A stretch of 31,181 bases of DNA from Spirochaetaceae bacterium (GCA_031258625.1 JAIRMO010000160.1:1-31181); one strand, 5' to 3'; shown: positions 14,694 to 23,380, counted from the first letter of the stretch. The notes: generated by a model from the letters alone, not told the origin. Translations and numbers: made by a program.

Positions 14694-16454
14694 CTAAGCG
14701 GAATCTTGGTCCGGGGAGAATTGGGCGGTGTACAGTTCCGAATAAAGCCCCCCCTGGGCTATAAGGTCCGCATGGCGGCCCTGCTGCCGGATGCCCACAT
14801 CATCGATCACCACAATGTGGTCCGCGTTGCGGATGGTGGAAAGCCGGTGGGCGATGACCAGGGTGGTCCGCCCCCGGGAAAGCTCCTCCAGGGCGTGTTG
14901 TATCTTGCGTTCCGTGGCGGAATCCAGGGCGGACGTGGCCTCATCCAGGATCAAAATCGGGGGGTTTTTAAGGAAGATCCGGGCGATGCTTATCCGCTGT
15001 TTCTGGCCCCCCGAAAGTTTAATCCCCCGTTCCCCCACCACACTGTCGTAACCCGCAGGCATTTTTATGATATCGTCGTGGATCTCCGCCCGCCGGGCCG
15101 CCCGGATGATTTCTTCCCGATCCGCATCGAGACGTCCGTACCGTATATTATCTTCTATGGTCCCGGCAAAAAGGAATATATCCTGCTGGACGATACCGAT
15201 GTTTTTCCGTAACGATTCCAGGGTAACATCCCGGATATCCCTCCCGTCGATGGTGATACTCCCCTCCCGGATTTCATAAAACCGGGGCAGAAGGTGGCAC
15301 AGGGTTGTTTTGCCACCCCCCGAAGGACCTACCAGGGCCAGGGTGGTCCCCTCGGGAATAAAAAGGTTGATATGCTCCAATACCCGTACATCGTGGTTAT
15401 ATGAAAAGGTTACGTCCCGGTATGCGATACGCCCCCTGATTCCTTCCAGGGTCAAGGCGCCGGGTTTGTCTTTTATATCCGGTTCAATACGCATGATATC
15501 CACAAAACGGCCGAATCCGGCCATGCCCGTAGTGTACTGTTCCACAAAATTAGCCAGCCTTCTGATGGGCTGAAGAAAGGCCGCCACAAAAAGATTACAG
15601 GTGATGAGTTCCGCCAGGGTCATTTTATGCTGCATGATCAAAACCCCTCCGGCGGCGATCACCGCCACGTTGAGGATATGGATCATCAATTCGAGCCTGC
15701 TGTTAAAAAGGGCCATGGATTTATAGTAAGTCCTTTTGGCGGATTTAAACTGTTCATTCCCTTGGATAAATTTTTCTATTTCATGGACTTCGTTGGTAAA
15801 GGCCTTGGCGACCCGGGCGCCGGAGATGCTTGATTCCAGGGAAGCGTTTATCTCCGCGGTCCGTTCCTTTACTTTTCCGGATGCCCGGAACATATTGCCC
15901 CGGGATATGATCGTGTGAATCACCATAAGGGGGATCATGATAAAAAGAACCAGGGCCATCTCCCACCGTATGGAAAGGATAAGGAAAAACGAACCCAGGA
16001 GGGTAAGAAAGGAGATAAAAAGATCCTCCGGGCCGTGATGGGCCAGTTCGGTTACGTCAAAAAGATCGCTGGTTACCCGGGACATAATATGACCGGTCCG
16101 GTGGTTGTCATAAAATGAAAAGGGCAGTTTCTGGAGGTGGTTAAACAGATCCCGCCGCATATCCGCTTCGATATACGCCCCCACCGTATGGCCCCAGTAG
16201 GTAACAAAATAGGAAAATCCGGTACGTACTATATAAAGTAAAACCATGAGGATGATCATGATAAAAAAGAAACGGTAAAGCTCCGTGGGGAGGAACCGCT
16301 CAATGGTAAATTTGGTCATCATAGGGAATACCAGATCTACCCCGGCAATCAGGGCCGCGCAGAACATATCCGCGGCAAAAAGTTTCCAGTGGGGCCGGTA
16401 ATAGGCGGCAAAGAGGGATAGGGCGGACTTGTTACGGAAATTCTTTGCGGTCAT
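14694..16454 (-). CDS. ABC transporter, fused permease and ATPase (MsbA/MdlB-like half-transporter)
   Basis: This type IV exporter half-transporter of 586 residues should work as a dimer. Residues 1-310 hold six membrane helices. The nucleotide-binding domain has Walker A GPSGGGKTT, Q-loop IVQQD, signature LSGGQ, Walker B ILILDEATSALD and switch His in AHRLST, all intact. The length and lack of an extra domain fit the MsbA/lipid-or-multidrug exporter group; the substrate cannot be read from sequence. It lies 82 bases downstream of the winged-helix membrane protein gene on the same strand, so cotranscription with the rrf2-led genes is possible. No obvious terminator follows it. Confidence 0.93.
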   Translation of the reverse strand: MTAKNFRNKSALSLFAAYYRPHWKLFAADMFCAALIAGVDLVFPMMTKFTIERFLPTELYRFFFIMIILMVLLYIVRTGFSYFVTYWGHTVGAYIEADMRRDLFNHLQKLPFSFYDNHRTGHIMSRVTSDLFDVTELAHHGPEDLFISFLTLLGSFFLILSIRWEMALVLFIMIPLMVIHTIISRGNMFRASGKVKERTAEINASLESSISGARVAKAFTNEVHEIEKFIQGNEQFKSAKRTYYKSMALFNSRLELMIHILNVAVIAAGGVLIMQHKMTLAELITCNLFVAAFLQPIRRLANFVEQYTTGMAGFGRFVDIMRIEPDIKDKPGALTLEGIRGRIAYRDVTFSYNHDVRVLEHINLFIPEGTTLALVGPSGGGKTTLCHLLPRFYEIREGSITIDGRDIRDVTLESLRKNIGIVQQDIFLFAGTIEDNIRYGRLDADREEIIRAARRAEIHDDIIKMPAGYDSVVGERGIKLSGGQKQRISIARIFLKNPPILILDEATSALDSATERKIQHALEELSRGRTTLVIAHRLSTIRNADHIVVIDDVGIRQQGRHADLIAQGGLYSELYTAQFSPDQDSA

Positions 16455-16536
16455 AACCTCAATATACGCTATTTTAGGGATAATGAACCAGTATACGGAA
16501 TTTTAAAATCGCCCCATTACCACACCCGGACAAAAC

Positions 16537-18039
16537 TCATCCCTCGCTGTCAAACACGGTTTTTCCCAGGGAGGAAGCCCTGCCGTCCAGGGAAGAACGG
16601 TACTTTTGCAGGGCCTCCTTTTCCCGGGCGAGTTCGGTAAAGGTGTAGACCGGGTTTCCCCCGTCGTCCAAATCCACCTCGGGAACCGCATAGGACCCCA
16701 GTTCCTTGATGATCCGGTCCTCCGCAGCGGCCAGGTTTTTGGGGCGGCATTCGGGAATATTCGGGGCGAGATCCCCGGGCTTTACCCTCCGGGGTTCTTC
16801 CCAGATCCGGCCGTAACCGGTCTTTCGCAGGTTTTCAAATTTGATAGCCTCGTTTTCCTCCCGCATCTTCAGGTGCCGGATGCCGGGGATGAGCCAAAAG
16901 AGGAAGGAGAAGATCAGGGGAATCAAACCCAAACCGATGGTGATGAAGGACAGGGGATTGGAAAGGAGATGTGAAAAAAACACATAGGCCACCGCATAAA
17001 GATAGGGACCGGCGCTTGGTTGCGTCTGGAACACCGGGGCGCCGACATTTAGGGCATTGAAGAGAAAATACGTTCCAAAGGCCAAATTAACCCCGTTTAT
17101 GACGCCGAACCAGGAATTCATACTTTTTTTATTTGATGAAAAGGACTTTAATCGTTTAATAATAGCCGATATTCCGGAAAAGGAACGATCCTGTCCATCC
17201 GCCCGGAGCAGCAGGGGATCAAAACGGTATACCACCGTCCCTTCCCCGGTCGCCTCGGGGAGGCCGCCGAATTCGGCGCAGCAGGAGAGGATCGCCCCAT
17301 CGGCCTTTTCCGGGGGAAGCCCGGTAAGGGTCATAAATTCGGGCAGGGAAATTACCCCCCCATGGGCCTGGATATAGGCAATAAGGGACCGTTTTTCCCG
17401 GGAAGGCCAATCCCCGTTGGGATCCTCATCACCGAATACGAAAGAAAAGATGGCCTTATAGAGGGGCCTGCCCTTGGGTTTTACCTGCCGGTTTCCGTGA
17501 TACCGCCCGTCCAGGGATTTAGTTAACTCCGAGTAAAACCATATTCTGACAATCAGGTTGAAAATTTGGGAGGCAAAATACATCCCTCCCAAACCGTTTC
17601 CCCGGCGGGAAGAACGGTTGTCGGAATTGGAAGAACTGCCGGCCACGGAAATAACCAGGGACGCCAGGGCAATGAGCATAAAAAGGACAAAATACCCCAG
17701 GAGCATCCCCATGATCCACACCTTAAAAATCCAAATGCCGGCGATTTTGATCCCTTTTTTTATTTTTTCTATCGCCCTGGTCAGGTTCCGGCGGAAACCG
17801 TGATATTTACTGACAAACCCATGGGGAAAAGAATAGAGAATTTCACCGGATTCGGTCACCTGCAGCCGGGCCCGGTATTCATCCGCCGCCGCGCTTACCA
17901 ACTCCCGGACTGAATCCAGGGGCAGGGCTGTTTTTGCGGTGATATCCGCGATGGTGGCCCCATTCCGTTGTTTTTTAAAGGCCGCCACTACCTTTTGGTA
18001 GGCCGCATTGTTTTTTTTCCGTTCCCCTATAGTTCCCAA
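16537..18039 (-). CDS. membrane protein with repeated winged-helix-like modules, unknown function
   Basis: This 500-residue protein of unrecognised family alternates soluble and membrane parts. An N-terminal helix-turn-helix-like module (about 13-72) ends in ILYSFP. A membrane block at about 92-180 follows, then a second module (LIAYIQAHGGVISLPEFMTLTGL) ending VVYRFDPLLL, a second membrane block at about 310-400, and a C-terminal fragment of the same pattern ending PVYTFTEL. The start is TTG at 18039: AAGGAG lies upstream and the TTG directly follows the TAG of the rrf2 gene, so the two genes are translationally coupled. A membrane-bound regulator is possible; the modules could equally be protein-binding. 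Confidence 0.7.
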   Translation of the reverse strand: MGTIGERKKNNAAYQKVVAAFKKQRNGATIADITAKTALPLDSVRELVSAAADEYRARLQVTESGEILYSFPHGFVSKYHGFRRNLTRAIEKIKKGIKIAGIWIFKVWIMGMLLGYFVLFMLIALASLVISVAGSSSNSDNRSSRRGNGLGGMYFASQIFNLIVRIWFYSELTKSLDGRYHGNRQVKPKGRPLYKAIFSFVFGDEDPNGDWPSREKRSLIAYIQAHGGVISLPEFMTLTGLPPEKADGAILSCCAEFGGLPEATGEGTVVYRFDPLLLRADGQDRSFSGISAIIKRLKSFSSNKKSMNSWFGVINGVNLAFGTYFLFNALNVGAPVFQTQPSAGPYLYAVAYVFFSHLLSNPLSFITIGLGLIPLIFSFLFWLIPGIRHLKMREENEAIKFENLRKTGYGRIWEEPRRVKPGDLAPNIPECRPKNLAAAEDRIIKELGSYAVPEVDLDDGGNPVYTFTELAREKEALQKYRSSLDGRASSLGKTVFDSEG

Positions 18040-18480
18040 CTACAACTCCTTAACGTTTTTTCCCAATATCATGGCGTGTTTTTCCAGAATTGAGGCAATA
18101 GTAATACCCCTAAAGTAATTATTTATTAAATCGGCCGCCTCTTTCCATATAGAATGGGTAAGGCAATACCCGATTCTTTCACAATCCTCCCGGCTTTTAT
18201 CGCAATAATTAAGGTCCAAATCTTCCCCGGCGGCGTCCAGAATCGCTTTGATGGTCAATTTGTCCAGCGGTTGGGCAAAATAAAAGCCGCCCCCAGGCCC
18301 CCTTACGGAGGTAACGATCCCCGCCTTTTTTAATCTAAAGAAAATTTGTTCCAAAAACACCGATGAAATATTCTCCTGTTCTGACAAATTGTTGATAGAT
18401 ACAGGGGACCCATCTTTTCCAAGCCGTGCTAAGGCCAGAGATGCCCGAAGCGCGTACCTGCCCCGAGTGGTAATCCTCAT
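18040..18480 (-). CDS. Rrf2/IscR-family transcriptional regulator with Cys3-His Fe-S site
   Basis: This 146-residue winged-helix regulator starts MRITTRGRYALRA, typical of Rrf2 proteins; I choose the ATG at 18480 over 18510 on that basis. The recognition region ISSVFLEQIFFRLKKAGIVTSVRGPGGGF is classic. Cys93, Cys100, Cys106 and His109 match the IscR arrangement (Cys-x5-Cys-x5-Cys-x2-His), with one extra residue in the first gap, so a [2Fe-2S] or related cluster probably senses iron-sulfur status, oxygen or nitric oxide. It heads a minus-strand cluster with the membrane protein and possibly the ABC transporter. A terminator-bearing small transcript lies upstream. Confidence 0.92.
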   Translation of the reverse strand: MRITTRGRYALRASLALARLGKDGSPVSINNLSEQENISSVFLEQIFFRLKKAGIVTSVRGPGGGFYFAQPLDKLTIKAILDAAGEDLDLNYCDKSREDCERIGYCLTHSIWKEAADLINNYFRGITIASILEKHAMILGKNVKEL

Positions 18481-18600
18481 AAAACCCCCTTTTTCCGGAT
18501 CCGCTTTCAAAATACGATTGTCCCCGGTCCCTGGCTTACTCCCTTGAAACTCAGCTCCGGAACAATGCGTTTTTTCTGAAAACGTCTCCTCTTTTCATCC

Positions 18601-18615
18601 AGGGGTCTGGCCCCA
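18601..18615. repeat. GGGGTCTGRCCCCA palindromic repeat, copy 1
   Basis: This interrupted palindrome (GGGG-TCTGG-CCCC) in the rrf2 upstream region matches the core of the palindromic insertion inside lplA at 30921-30935. The same kind of core (GGGGTCAGACCCC in the other orientation) is common in REP-like bacterial repeats, from memory. Confidence 0.4.
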
Positions 18616-18655
18616 CCCCAATCTCACCCCTTATGCGGGTAAAATTGGAACGGCT

Positions 18656-18786
18656 AAAAAAGGTATCATCCACACAAGGATGATAGTAGACCCCATCGTG
18701 AAAGAATTTCCTTACGGACGAACCTCATAACCAGATAAGACCTACAAGATACCCCGGAGTTTACCCGGAGAAGTTGATAAAATCTG
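18656..18786 (-). ncRNA. candidate small RNA or attenuated leader upstream of rrf2
   Basis: On the minus strand a promoter-like pair, TTTACT (18821-18816) and TATTAT (18798-18793) with a 17-base spacer, predicts a start near 18786. About 100 bases later comes an intrinsic terminator: stem TATCATCC/GGATGATA (18685-18664, 6-base loop) followed by a run of six T (18661-18656). In between are small stems (CUCCGG/CCGGGG near 18760-18742; CUUAU/AUGAG near 18735-18720) and no ORF. GGTATC near the 5' half could pair with GATACC of the terminator, which would allow a switch. I match it to no known RNA family. It could be a free small RNA or a leader of the rrf2 transcript. Confidence 0.45.
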
Positions 18787-18965
18787 ACGAACATAATAAT
18801 ATATTTTCTCAAAAAAGTAAAATATCCAATAAAAAAAACGTAAAAAAAACCTTGTCCGCAAGAGAAAAAAGGGAAAAAAGACCTGTCGCCCTGGTTGGTG
18901 AACCTCCGGTTGTGAATAAATCAGGTTCCCGAATAAAAAGTAAATAATCCTGCCCTGATTTACCG

Positions 18966-18995
18966 TTGACAGTTCCTTTAGGTCCGTAGTATTCT
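18966..18995 (+). promoter_or_regulatory. sigma-70 promoter for the zinc-ribbon gene
   Basis: A perfect TTGACA (18966-18971), 18-base spacer and TATTCT (18990-18995) lie about 70 bases upstream of the ATG at 19067. An 8-bp inverted repeat AAATCAGG/CCTGATTT (18918-18925 and 18954-18961) sits just upstream of the -35. The rest of 18822-18965 shows no gene. Confidence 0.6.
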
Positions 18996-19066
18996 AGATG
19001 TTGAAAATCCTGAGTTTTCTCGGGAATTACCGAATAAAAGGCCGAAATACGGCAAGGAGATTGATT

Positions 19067-19237
19067 ATGGCTCAGGCCAGTAAAAATGCCCGTACATCCA
19101 GTTCAACCCAGAAATTTTTTTGTTCCTGTGGTGGTGAAATTAAAATGAAGACCCTTTTTGAGGCGGGAAAAGTAAAAAATGTCGCCGAATGTGAAAAATG
19201 CAAACGTACCGAACGGCGTCCTTCGGATTTTAAATGA
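19067..19237 (+). CDS. small zinc-ribbon protein
   Basis: This 56-residue basic protein has two CxC/CxxC-type knuckles: CSCGG near residues 20-24 and CEKCKRT near 43-49, with a KMKTLFEAGKVKNVAE linker. That is the spacing of a rubredoxin-like or L31/L33-like zinc ribbon. I start at 19067 because AAGGAG lies eight bases upstream; an upstream in-frame ATG at 18998 has no such site and overlaps the promoter. It lies just before rpsT on the same strand and could be a ribosome- or RNA-associated accessory protein. It is not a ribosomal protein I recognise. Confidence 0.7.
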   Translation: MAQASKNARTSSSTQKFFCSCGGEIKMKTLFEAGKVKNVAECEKCKRTERRPSDFK

Positions 19238-19468
19238 AATTGGGGGGTCCGAAGGGTTTAAAAAACTTTCTCGGATGGTTTTAGCGCGCTATTTGTATGC
19301 CGTTTCTATGGAACGGGAGTAAATGCGAAGGATGCGGGAGACAACTAAGTCCCCGGGCATCCCCTGTCTTTGTGGTTTTTAGACATAAAAGAATCTTGAC
19401 GGGCATGAGCCTGTATAACCTTTCTCTAAAGAAGGGTGGAATAAATTTTGTATTATGGGGGTTTTCCT

Positions 19469-19741
19469 TTGGCAGGTAAACGTAATTCCGCCGAAAAACG
19501 TCATCGGCAGAGTGAGGAACGCCGTCTTCGGAATAAGGCGGTAAAGAGTGCGGTCCGGACCAGCGCAAAGAAATTTGTGATCCTGGCCAGAAAAAAAGAG
19601 ATTGGTGAAGCGGAAGCGGCTCTAAAGGATATGATAAAAAAAATAGACACCGCTGCCCGGAAAGGCATCATAAAAAAGAACGCGGCGGCCCGAAAAAAAT
19701 CACGGATGCAGCGTCTTTATAATTCCCTTAAAGAGGCTTGA
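19469..19741 (+). CDS. rpsT: 30S ribosomal protein S20
   Basis: S20 binds 16S rRNA in the body of the small subunit. The 90-residue product has the expected composition and motifs: [21 protein letters not shown] at the start, [36 protein letters not shown] and a short LYNSLK end. The start is a TTG at 19469 (L before AGKRNS), with GGGGG seven bases upstream; no ATG or GTG is placed to give a normal S20 N-terminus. The rare start could reflect the known feedback control of rpsT, which in E. coli also starts with a non-ATG codon (UUG). Confidence 0.94.
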   Translation: MAGKRNSAEKRHRQSEERRLRNKAVKSAVRTSAKKFVILARKKEIGEAEAALKDMIKKIDTAARKGIIKKNAAARKKSRMQRLYNSLKEA

Positions 19742-19806
19742 TAAAACAAGAAATATCGGTTGAGATAAAGCCCGCCTGCCCGAAGGCTTTGTTTTAATAA
19801 GGATAT

Positions 19807-20136
19807 ATGGTGGATAAGAAAGTAACCAAAGCTGATATTATAGATTCCATATATGAAAAAACCGGCATGAGTCGAAAGGAAATTCGTTCGGTTGTCGATC
19901 TTTTTATAGAGGATATAAAAGACGCTCTGATTAACCGGCGGATCATAGAATTGCGGGGGTTCGGGACCTTTGAGATCCGGGTCAGAAAGGGCCGGCAAAA
20001 GGCACGAAACCCCAAGACCGGCGAGTTGGTTTCGGTTATTTCCCATGGCATCGCCGCCTTTAGACCGGGCAGGGAATTAAAACAGGATGTATGGAATGTG
20101 GTGGAATCGTCCCATACAGACGGCAGTGATCCATGA
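19807..20136 (+). CDS. hup: HU/IHF-family DNA-binding protein
   Basis: This 109-residue histone-like protein bends and compacts DNA. The HU signature is present: GFGTFEIRVRKGRQKARNPKTGE in the DNA-binding arm, with the usual helical N-terminus (KADIIDSIYEKTGMSRKEIRSVVD). The tail after FRPGRELK is about 18 residues longer than in E. coli HU. AAGGA precedes the ATG. The stop overlaps the lnt start (ATGA), so HU leads a five-gene operon with lnt, a response regulator, bactofilin and pncC. Confidence 0.93.
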   Translation: MVDKKVTKADIIDSIYEKTGMSRKEIRSVVDLFIEDIKDALINRRIIELRGFGTFEIRVRKGRQKARNPKTGELVSVISHGIAAFRPGRELKQDVWNVVESSHTDGSDP

Positions 20137-21761
20137 CCCTGTTTAAAGGCCGGAAGCGATGGAGCCGGTTCCTGCTCTCCCTTTCCGCTGTATTGACGGC
20201 TTCCTTGTTATTTGCCGCTTCTTTTCCCAATATACTGGTTTCCCAGGGTATACCGTTGCTCGCCTGGATAGCCTACATTCCCCTGTTTTGGCTTTTATAT
20301 CAGGTTAGTCTGGGGGCATCGGTCTTTTGGGGGGGCCTCTACGGGTACGCGGCATACGGTTTATTTAATTATTGGTTAAGTGTTTTCCATCCCCTGGCGG
20401 GGCTCATCGTGGGCCTTATCTACCTTGTTTTCTTCGCGGTCCTCTTTCCCCTGCTCAAAACGGCGCTCCTCCTTTTTCCCCGGCGGGGGTATCTGGTGCA
20501 ATGGCTCATCTGGATAGCCTATGAATATCTCCGTACCCAGGGGTTTTTGGGATACCCCTACGGGATAACCGGATATTCCCAGTGGACCCTGCTTCCGGTG
20601 ATCCAAATCGCCAATATCTTCGGCGTGTGGGGGGTCTCCGCCCTGGTGATTTTCCCTTCGGTCTATATGGCCGCGGCGCTGAAGGGGGTTTTGTCCTATA
20701 AAGCGTTGAAGGGAACCCCCGATGATTTTTTTCGCCGGGAACCGGCGGCCCCGATTATATGGTTTATTGCCCTGGCCGTTGCGTTGGGTTACGGGTTTAT
20801 CTCCCCGGTGGATTATACGGAGGTGCCCGCCGCCCGGATCGCCCTGGTTCAGCATAATACCGATCCCTGGCGGGGCGATATGGAGGATTACCGGCAGAAT
20901 TTCCGGGTCTTAAAGCGCCTCTCCCAGGAGGCCCTGGCCGGGGAGCCCAAACCGGATCTGGTGGTCTGGTCCGAAACGGCCTTTGTCCCCCGGATCTACT
21001 GGCACGAGACCTACCGGGATGATCAGGAGTCCTATGCCCTGGTTAAGGAGCTGATGGACTACCTTAAGGCTCAGGAAGTGCCCTTTGTCATTGGAAACGA
21101 CGATGCCCGGAGGGAGGTGAATAGTAACGGCCAGTGGGAGCGGGTGGACTATAACGCGGTGATGCTTTTTAACCGGGGTGAAATAGCGGGGTTGTACCGA
21201 AAACTCCACCTGGTACCCTTTACGGAACATTTCCCCTATGAAAAACAGCTCCCCTGGGTGTATAATGCCCTGAAAAATGCGGATACCCATTTCTGGAAAA
21301 AGGGAAAGGAGGCGACGGTTTTTTCGATTAACGGCCTCAAATTTTCAAGCCCCATCTGTTTTGAGGATACCTTTGGGTATCTTTCCCGGGAATTCGTAAA
21401 AAACGGCGCGGAGTTTATCGTCAACCTTTCCAACGACGCCTGGTCAAAGAGCCTCCCCGCCCAGATGCAGCACCTGTCCATGGCGGTATTCCGGGCGGTG
21501 GAAAACCGCTGTTCCATGGTCCGATCCACCGCGTCGGGCCAAACCTGCGGGATAGACCCAAACGGCAAGATCCTCGCCATGGCGGAACCCTTTGTCGAAA
21601 CCCAGCTTACCGTGGAGATTCCCCTGGTAAAACCGGATTCGTTGTACGCCAAATATGGGGATTTTTTTGCCCGTATTTGTACCGCCGCCGCTGTTATTAT
21701 CTTGATAGTGGGCACAGGAGGGCATATAATAAAAAAAATGTTGAAAGGAAGGAAGCAATGA
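20133..21761 (+). CDS. lnt: apolipoprotein N-acyltransferase
   Basis: This inner-membrane enzyme of 542 residues adds the third acyl chain to the N-terminal cysteine of lipoproteins. Residues 10-225 contain several membrane segments; the periplasmic carbon-nitrogen hydrolase domain follows. The catalytic triad is visible as Glu281 (WSETAF), Lys357 (YRKLHLVPFTEHFPY) and Cys409 (SPICFED). A C-terminal membrane helix (ICTAAAVIILIVGTGGHII) closes the protein. The start overlaps HU by ATGA and the stop overlaps the response regulator by ATGA. It is consistent with the lipoproteins predicted at 4531 and 10687. Confidence 0.96.
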   Translation: MTLFKGRKRWSRFLLSLSAVLTASLLFAASFPNILVSQGIPLLAWIAYIPLFWLLYQVSLGASVFWGGLYGYAAYGLFNYWLSVFHPLAGLIVGLIYLVFFAVLFPLLKTALLLFPRRGYLVQWLIWIAYEYLRTQGFLGYPYGITGYSQWTLLPVIQIANIFGVWGVSALVIFPSVYMAAALKGVLSYKALKGTPDDFFRREPAAPIIWFIALAVALGYGFISPVDYTEVPAARIALVQHNTDPWRGDMEDYRQNFRVLKRLSQEALAGEPKPDLVVWSETAFVPRIYWHETYRDDQESYALVKELMDYLKAQEVPFVIGNDDARREVNSNGQWERVDYNAVMLFNRGEIAGLYRKLHLVPFTEHFPYEKQLPWVYNALKNADTHFWKKGKEATVFSINGLKFSSPICFEDTFGYLSREFVKNGAEFIVNLSNDAWSKSLPAQMQHLSMAVFRAVENRCSMVRSTASGQTCGIDPNGKILAMAEPFVETQLTVEIPLVKPDSLYAKYGDFFARICTAAAVIILIVGTGGHIIKKMLKGRKQ

Positions 21762-22471
21762 ATACCCGTAAAAAGATACTCATCGTGGATGATGAGCAGA
21801 TAAATCTTGATTTTTTTGAGGTGATGCTTTCTAAACTTGGATTTATCGTGGAAAAAGCTTCCGATGGGGTGGAAGCCCTGGAACGGGTTAAACGGTTTTA
21901 TCCGGATCTGATTATGCTTGATAATATTATGCCCCGGATGTCCGGATGGGAGGTCACCAGGATCTTAAAAAACGATCCGAAATTCCGGGAAATTCCCATT
22001 ATCATGTTTTCGGCCCTGGATGATGTTAAGGATAAAGTGGAGGGTTTTGAGTTGGGGGTGGATGATTATATCACCAAACCCTATAATTTTTCCGAGGTCC
22101 TCGCCAGGATTCGGGCGGTACTGCGGAACCGGGAGCTTTTTGGGCAGATTGTGGTCCGGGAATCCCGGTTAAACTCAGCGGAAGAGTTCAGTTTATCCAT
22201 AAAAAAGGATGTGGCGGATTTCGTTAAAAGCATGGATGAATTGGACGCGGTCATTATCCAGGTTTCCCGGACCGAAGAAGTGATCGATCAAAATACCCTG
22301 CCCCGTCTTCTGGATATGATTAGGGAAAAGTCCCGGGCGGTACGGAAACATATTGCCGTATTGGACGCCCGTATAGAACGGACCATATTAGAATGGGAAG
22401 GGTTGAAGAAAAACGAGATAGGCCTTAAGGTATTGGAAAATCAGATCCGGGGTTCCTTACGGGAGGAGTAA
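21758..22471 (+). CDS. response regulator with helical output domain
   Basis: This 237-residue protein has a CheY-like receiver at residues 5-122: acidic pair Asp11-Asp12, phospho-acceptor Asp55 (LIMLDNIMP), Ser85 and Lys107 (ITKPYN). The remaining 110 residues are helical and heptad-like, with no DNA-binding or enzymatic domain I recognise, so the output is probably a protein-protein interaction. I start at 21758 (ATGA overlap with lnt, GGAAGG upstream). No cognate kinase is next to it. It precedes bactofilin by 8 bases, so a role in cell shape or polarity is a contextual guess. Confidence 0.9.
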   Translation: MNTRKKILIVDDEQINLDFFEVMLSKLGFIVEKASDGVEALERVKRFYPDLIMLDNIMPRMSGWEVTRILKNDPKFREIPIIMFSALDDVKDKVEGFELGVDDYITKPYNFSEVLARIRAVLRNRELFGQIVVRESRLNSAEEFSLSIKKDVADFVKSMDELDAVIIQVSRTEEVIDQNTLPRLLDMIREKSRAVRKHIAVLDARIERTILEWEGLKKNEIGLKVLENQIRGSLREE

Positions 22472-22479
22472 AGAGTATT

Positions 22480-22899
22480 ATGGATGGAAAAAAAAGCGCC
22501 GGTTCTCCTACCGTGGTTTTTGGAAATACGACAAATTTTAATGGGTTCCTGCGGTTTAAGGAAACCCTGTGTATCCAGGGTAAATTTAAGGGAACCATAG
22601 AAGCTACCGGGGCGCTTATTGTGGATAAGGGAGCCGTGGTTGAGGCGGATCATATTTCGGTTACCTCATTGATCGTTTACGGAACCGTGATAGGGGCGGT
22701 AAATGCCATGGATAAAATAGATATGTTTCCCGGGGCGGAGGTCCGGGTGGATGTCAGCGCCGCCCGGCTGAGGATCGCCGACGGGGTTCTTTTTGAGGGG
22801 CATTGCGGTATGACGGGGCTTGAGAAGGAAGTGGATATCTTTTCCCGGCCCACCGAAGATATAAAGGCGGAGTTGCAGCGGGGTAATGGCGAGTACTGA
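22480..22899 (+). CDS. bactofilin family cytoskeletal protein
   Basis: This 139-residue polymer-forming protein has a bactofilin (DUF583) core of short right-handed beta-helix repeats from about residue 14 to 115: LRFKETLCIQGKFKGTIEATG, LIVDKGAVVEADHISVTSLIVYGTV. The ends are short and disordered. Bactofilins polymerise without nucleotide and in spirochaetes help shape the cell and its flagellar or chain structure. The last 14 bases overlap pncC, so the two are translationally coupled. Confidence 0.92.
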   Translation: MDGKKSAGSPTVVFGNTTNFNGFLRFKETLCIQGKFKGTIEATGALIVDKGAVVEADHISVTSLIVYGTVIGAVNAMDKIDMFPGAEVRVDVSAARLRIADGVLFEGHCGMTGLEKEVDIFSRPTEDIKAELQRGNGEY

Positions 22900-23380
22900 A
22901 GCAGTGGAGCTGATTCAAACATTGTCCTCCGGGTCCCTTTTTTTTGCCGCTGCCGAATCCTGTACCGCGGGACTGGTGGCGGATCTGATCGCCCAGGTTC
23001 CGGGGGCTTCCCGGGTGTTTTGGGGTTCCTTTGTCTGTTACTCCATAGAAGCGAAACAGCGTATGTTGGGGGTAGACCGGGGGCTTATCCTGAAATATGG
23101 GGCGGTAAGCAGGGAAACGGCCTGCGCCATGGCGGAGGCCGCCCTGATACGGAGCGGAGCGGATATAGCGGCGGCGGTTACGGGTCTGGCGGGGCCCGAT
23201 GGTGACGGTTCTTCCGTACCGGTGGGTACGGTATGGATAGGGACAGCTCTCCGGGGCGGCCAAAGCCGGGCTTCGGTATTTCATTATACCGGTTCCCGGA
23301 ATGAGGTGCGTTTAGCCGCGGCCCTGGATACCCTTAGGGAATCGAACCGGAGCCTTCAGAAAGCGCAAGGAATATCTTGA
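22886..23380 (+). CDS. pncC: nicotinamide-nucleotide amidase (CinA C-terminal domain family)
   Basis: This 164-residue stand-alone CinA C-terminal domain probably deamidates nicotinamide mononucleotide to nicotinate mononucleotide in pyridine nucleotide recycling. The family motifs are ESCTAG (near residue 28), WGSFVCYS, GAVS, AVTGLAGPDG and PVGTVWIG. The N-terminal COG1058 domain of full-length CinA is missing, as in E. coli PncC. The ATG overlaps the bactofilin stop by 14 bases and has GCGGGG upstream. A TTGACA lies over its stop codon (23377) and probably starts the rho transcript. Confidence 0.9.
   Translation: MASTEAVELIQTLSSGSLFFAAAESCTAGLVADLIAQVPGASRVFWGSFVCYSIEAKQRMLGVDRGLILKYGAVSRETACAMAEAALIRSGADIAAAVTGLAGPDGDGSSVPVGTVWIGTALRGGQSRASVFHYTGSRNEVRLAAALDTLRESNRSLQKAQGIS

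Noticed and set aside
19238..19468. tRNA or riboswitch between the zinc-ribbon gene and rpsT
   Set aside because: A CCGTT/AACGG hairpin is present, but no T-loop sequence (GTTCGA) or known riboswitch core was found.
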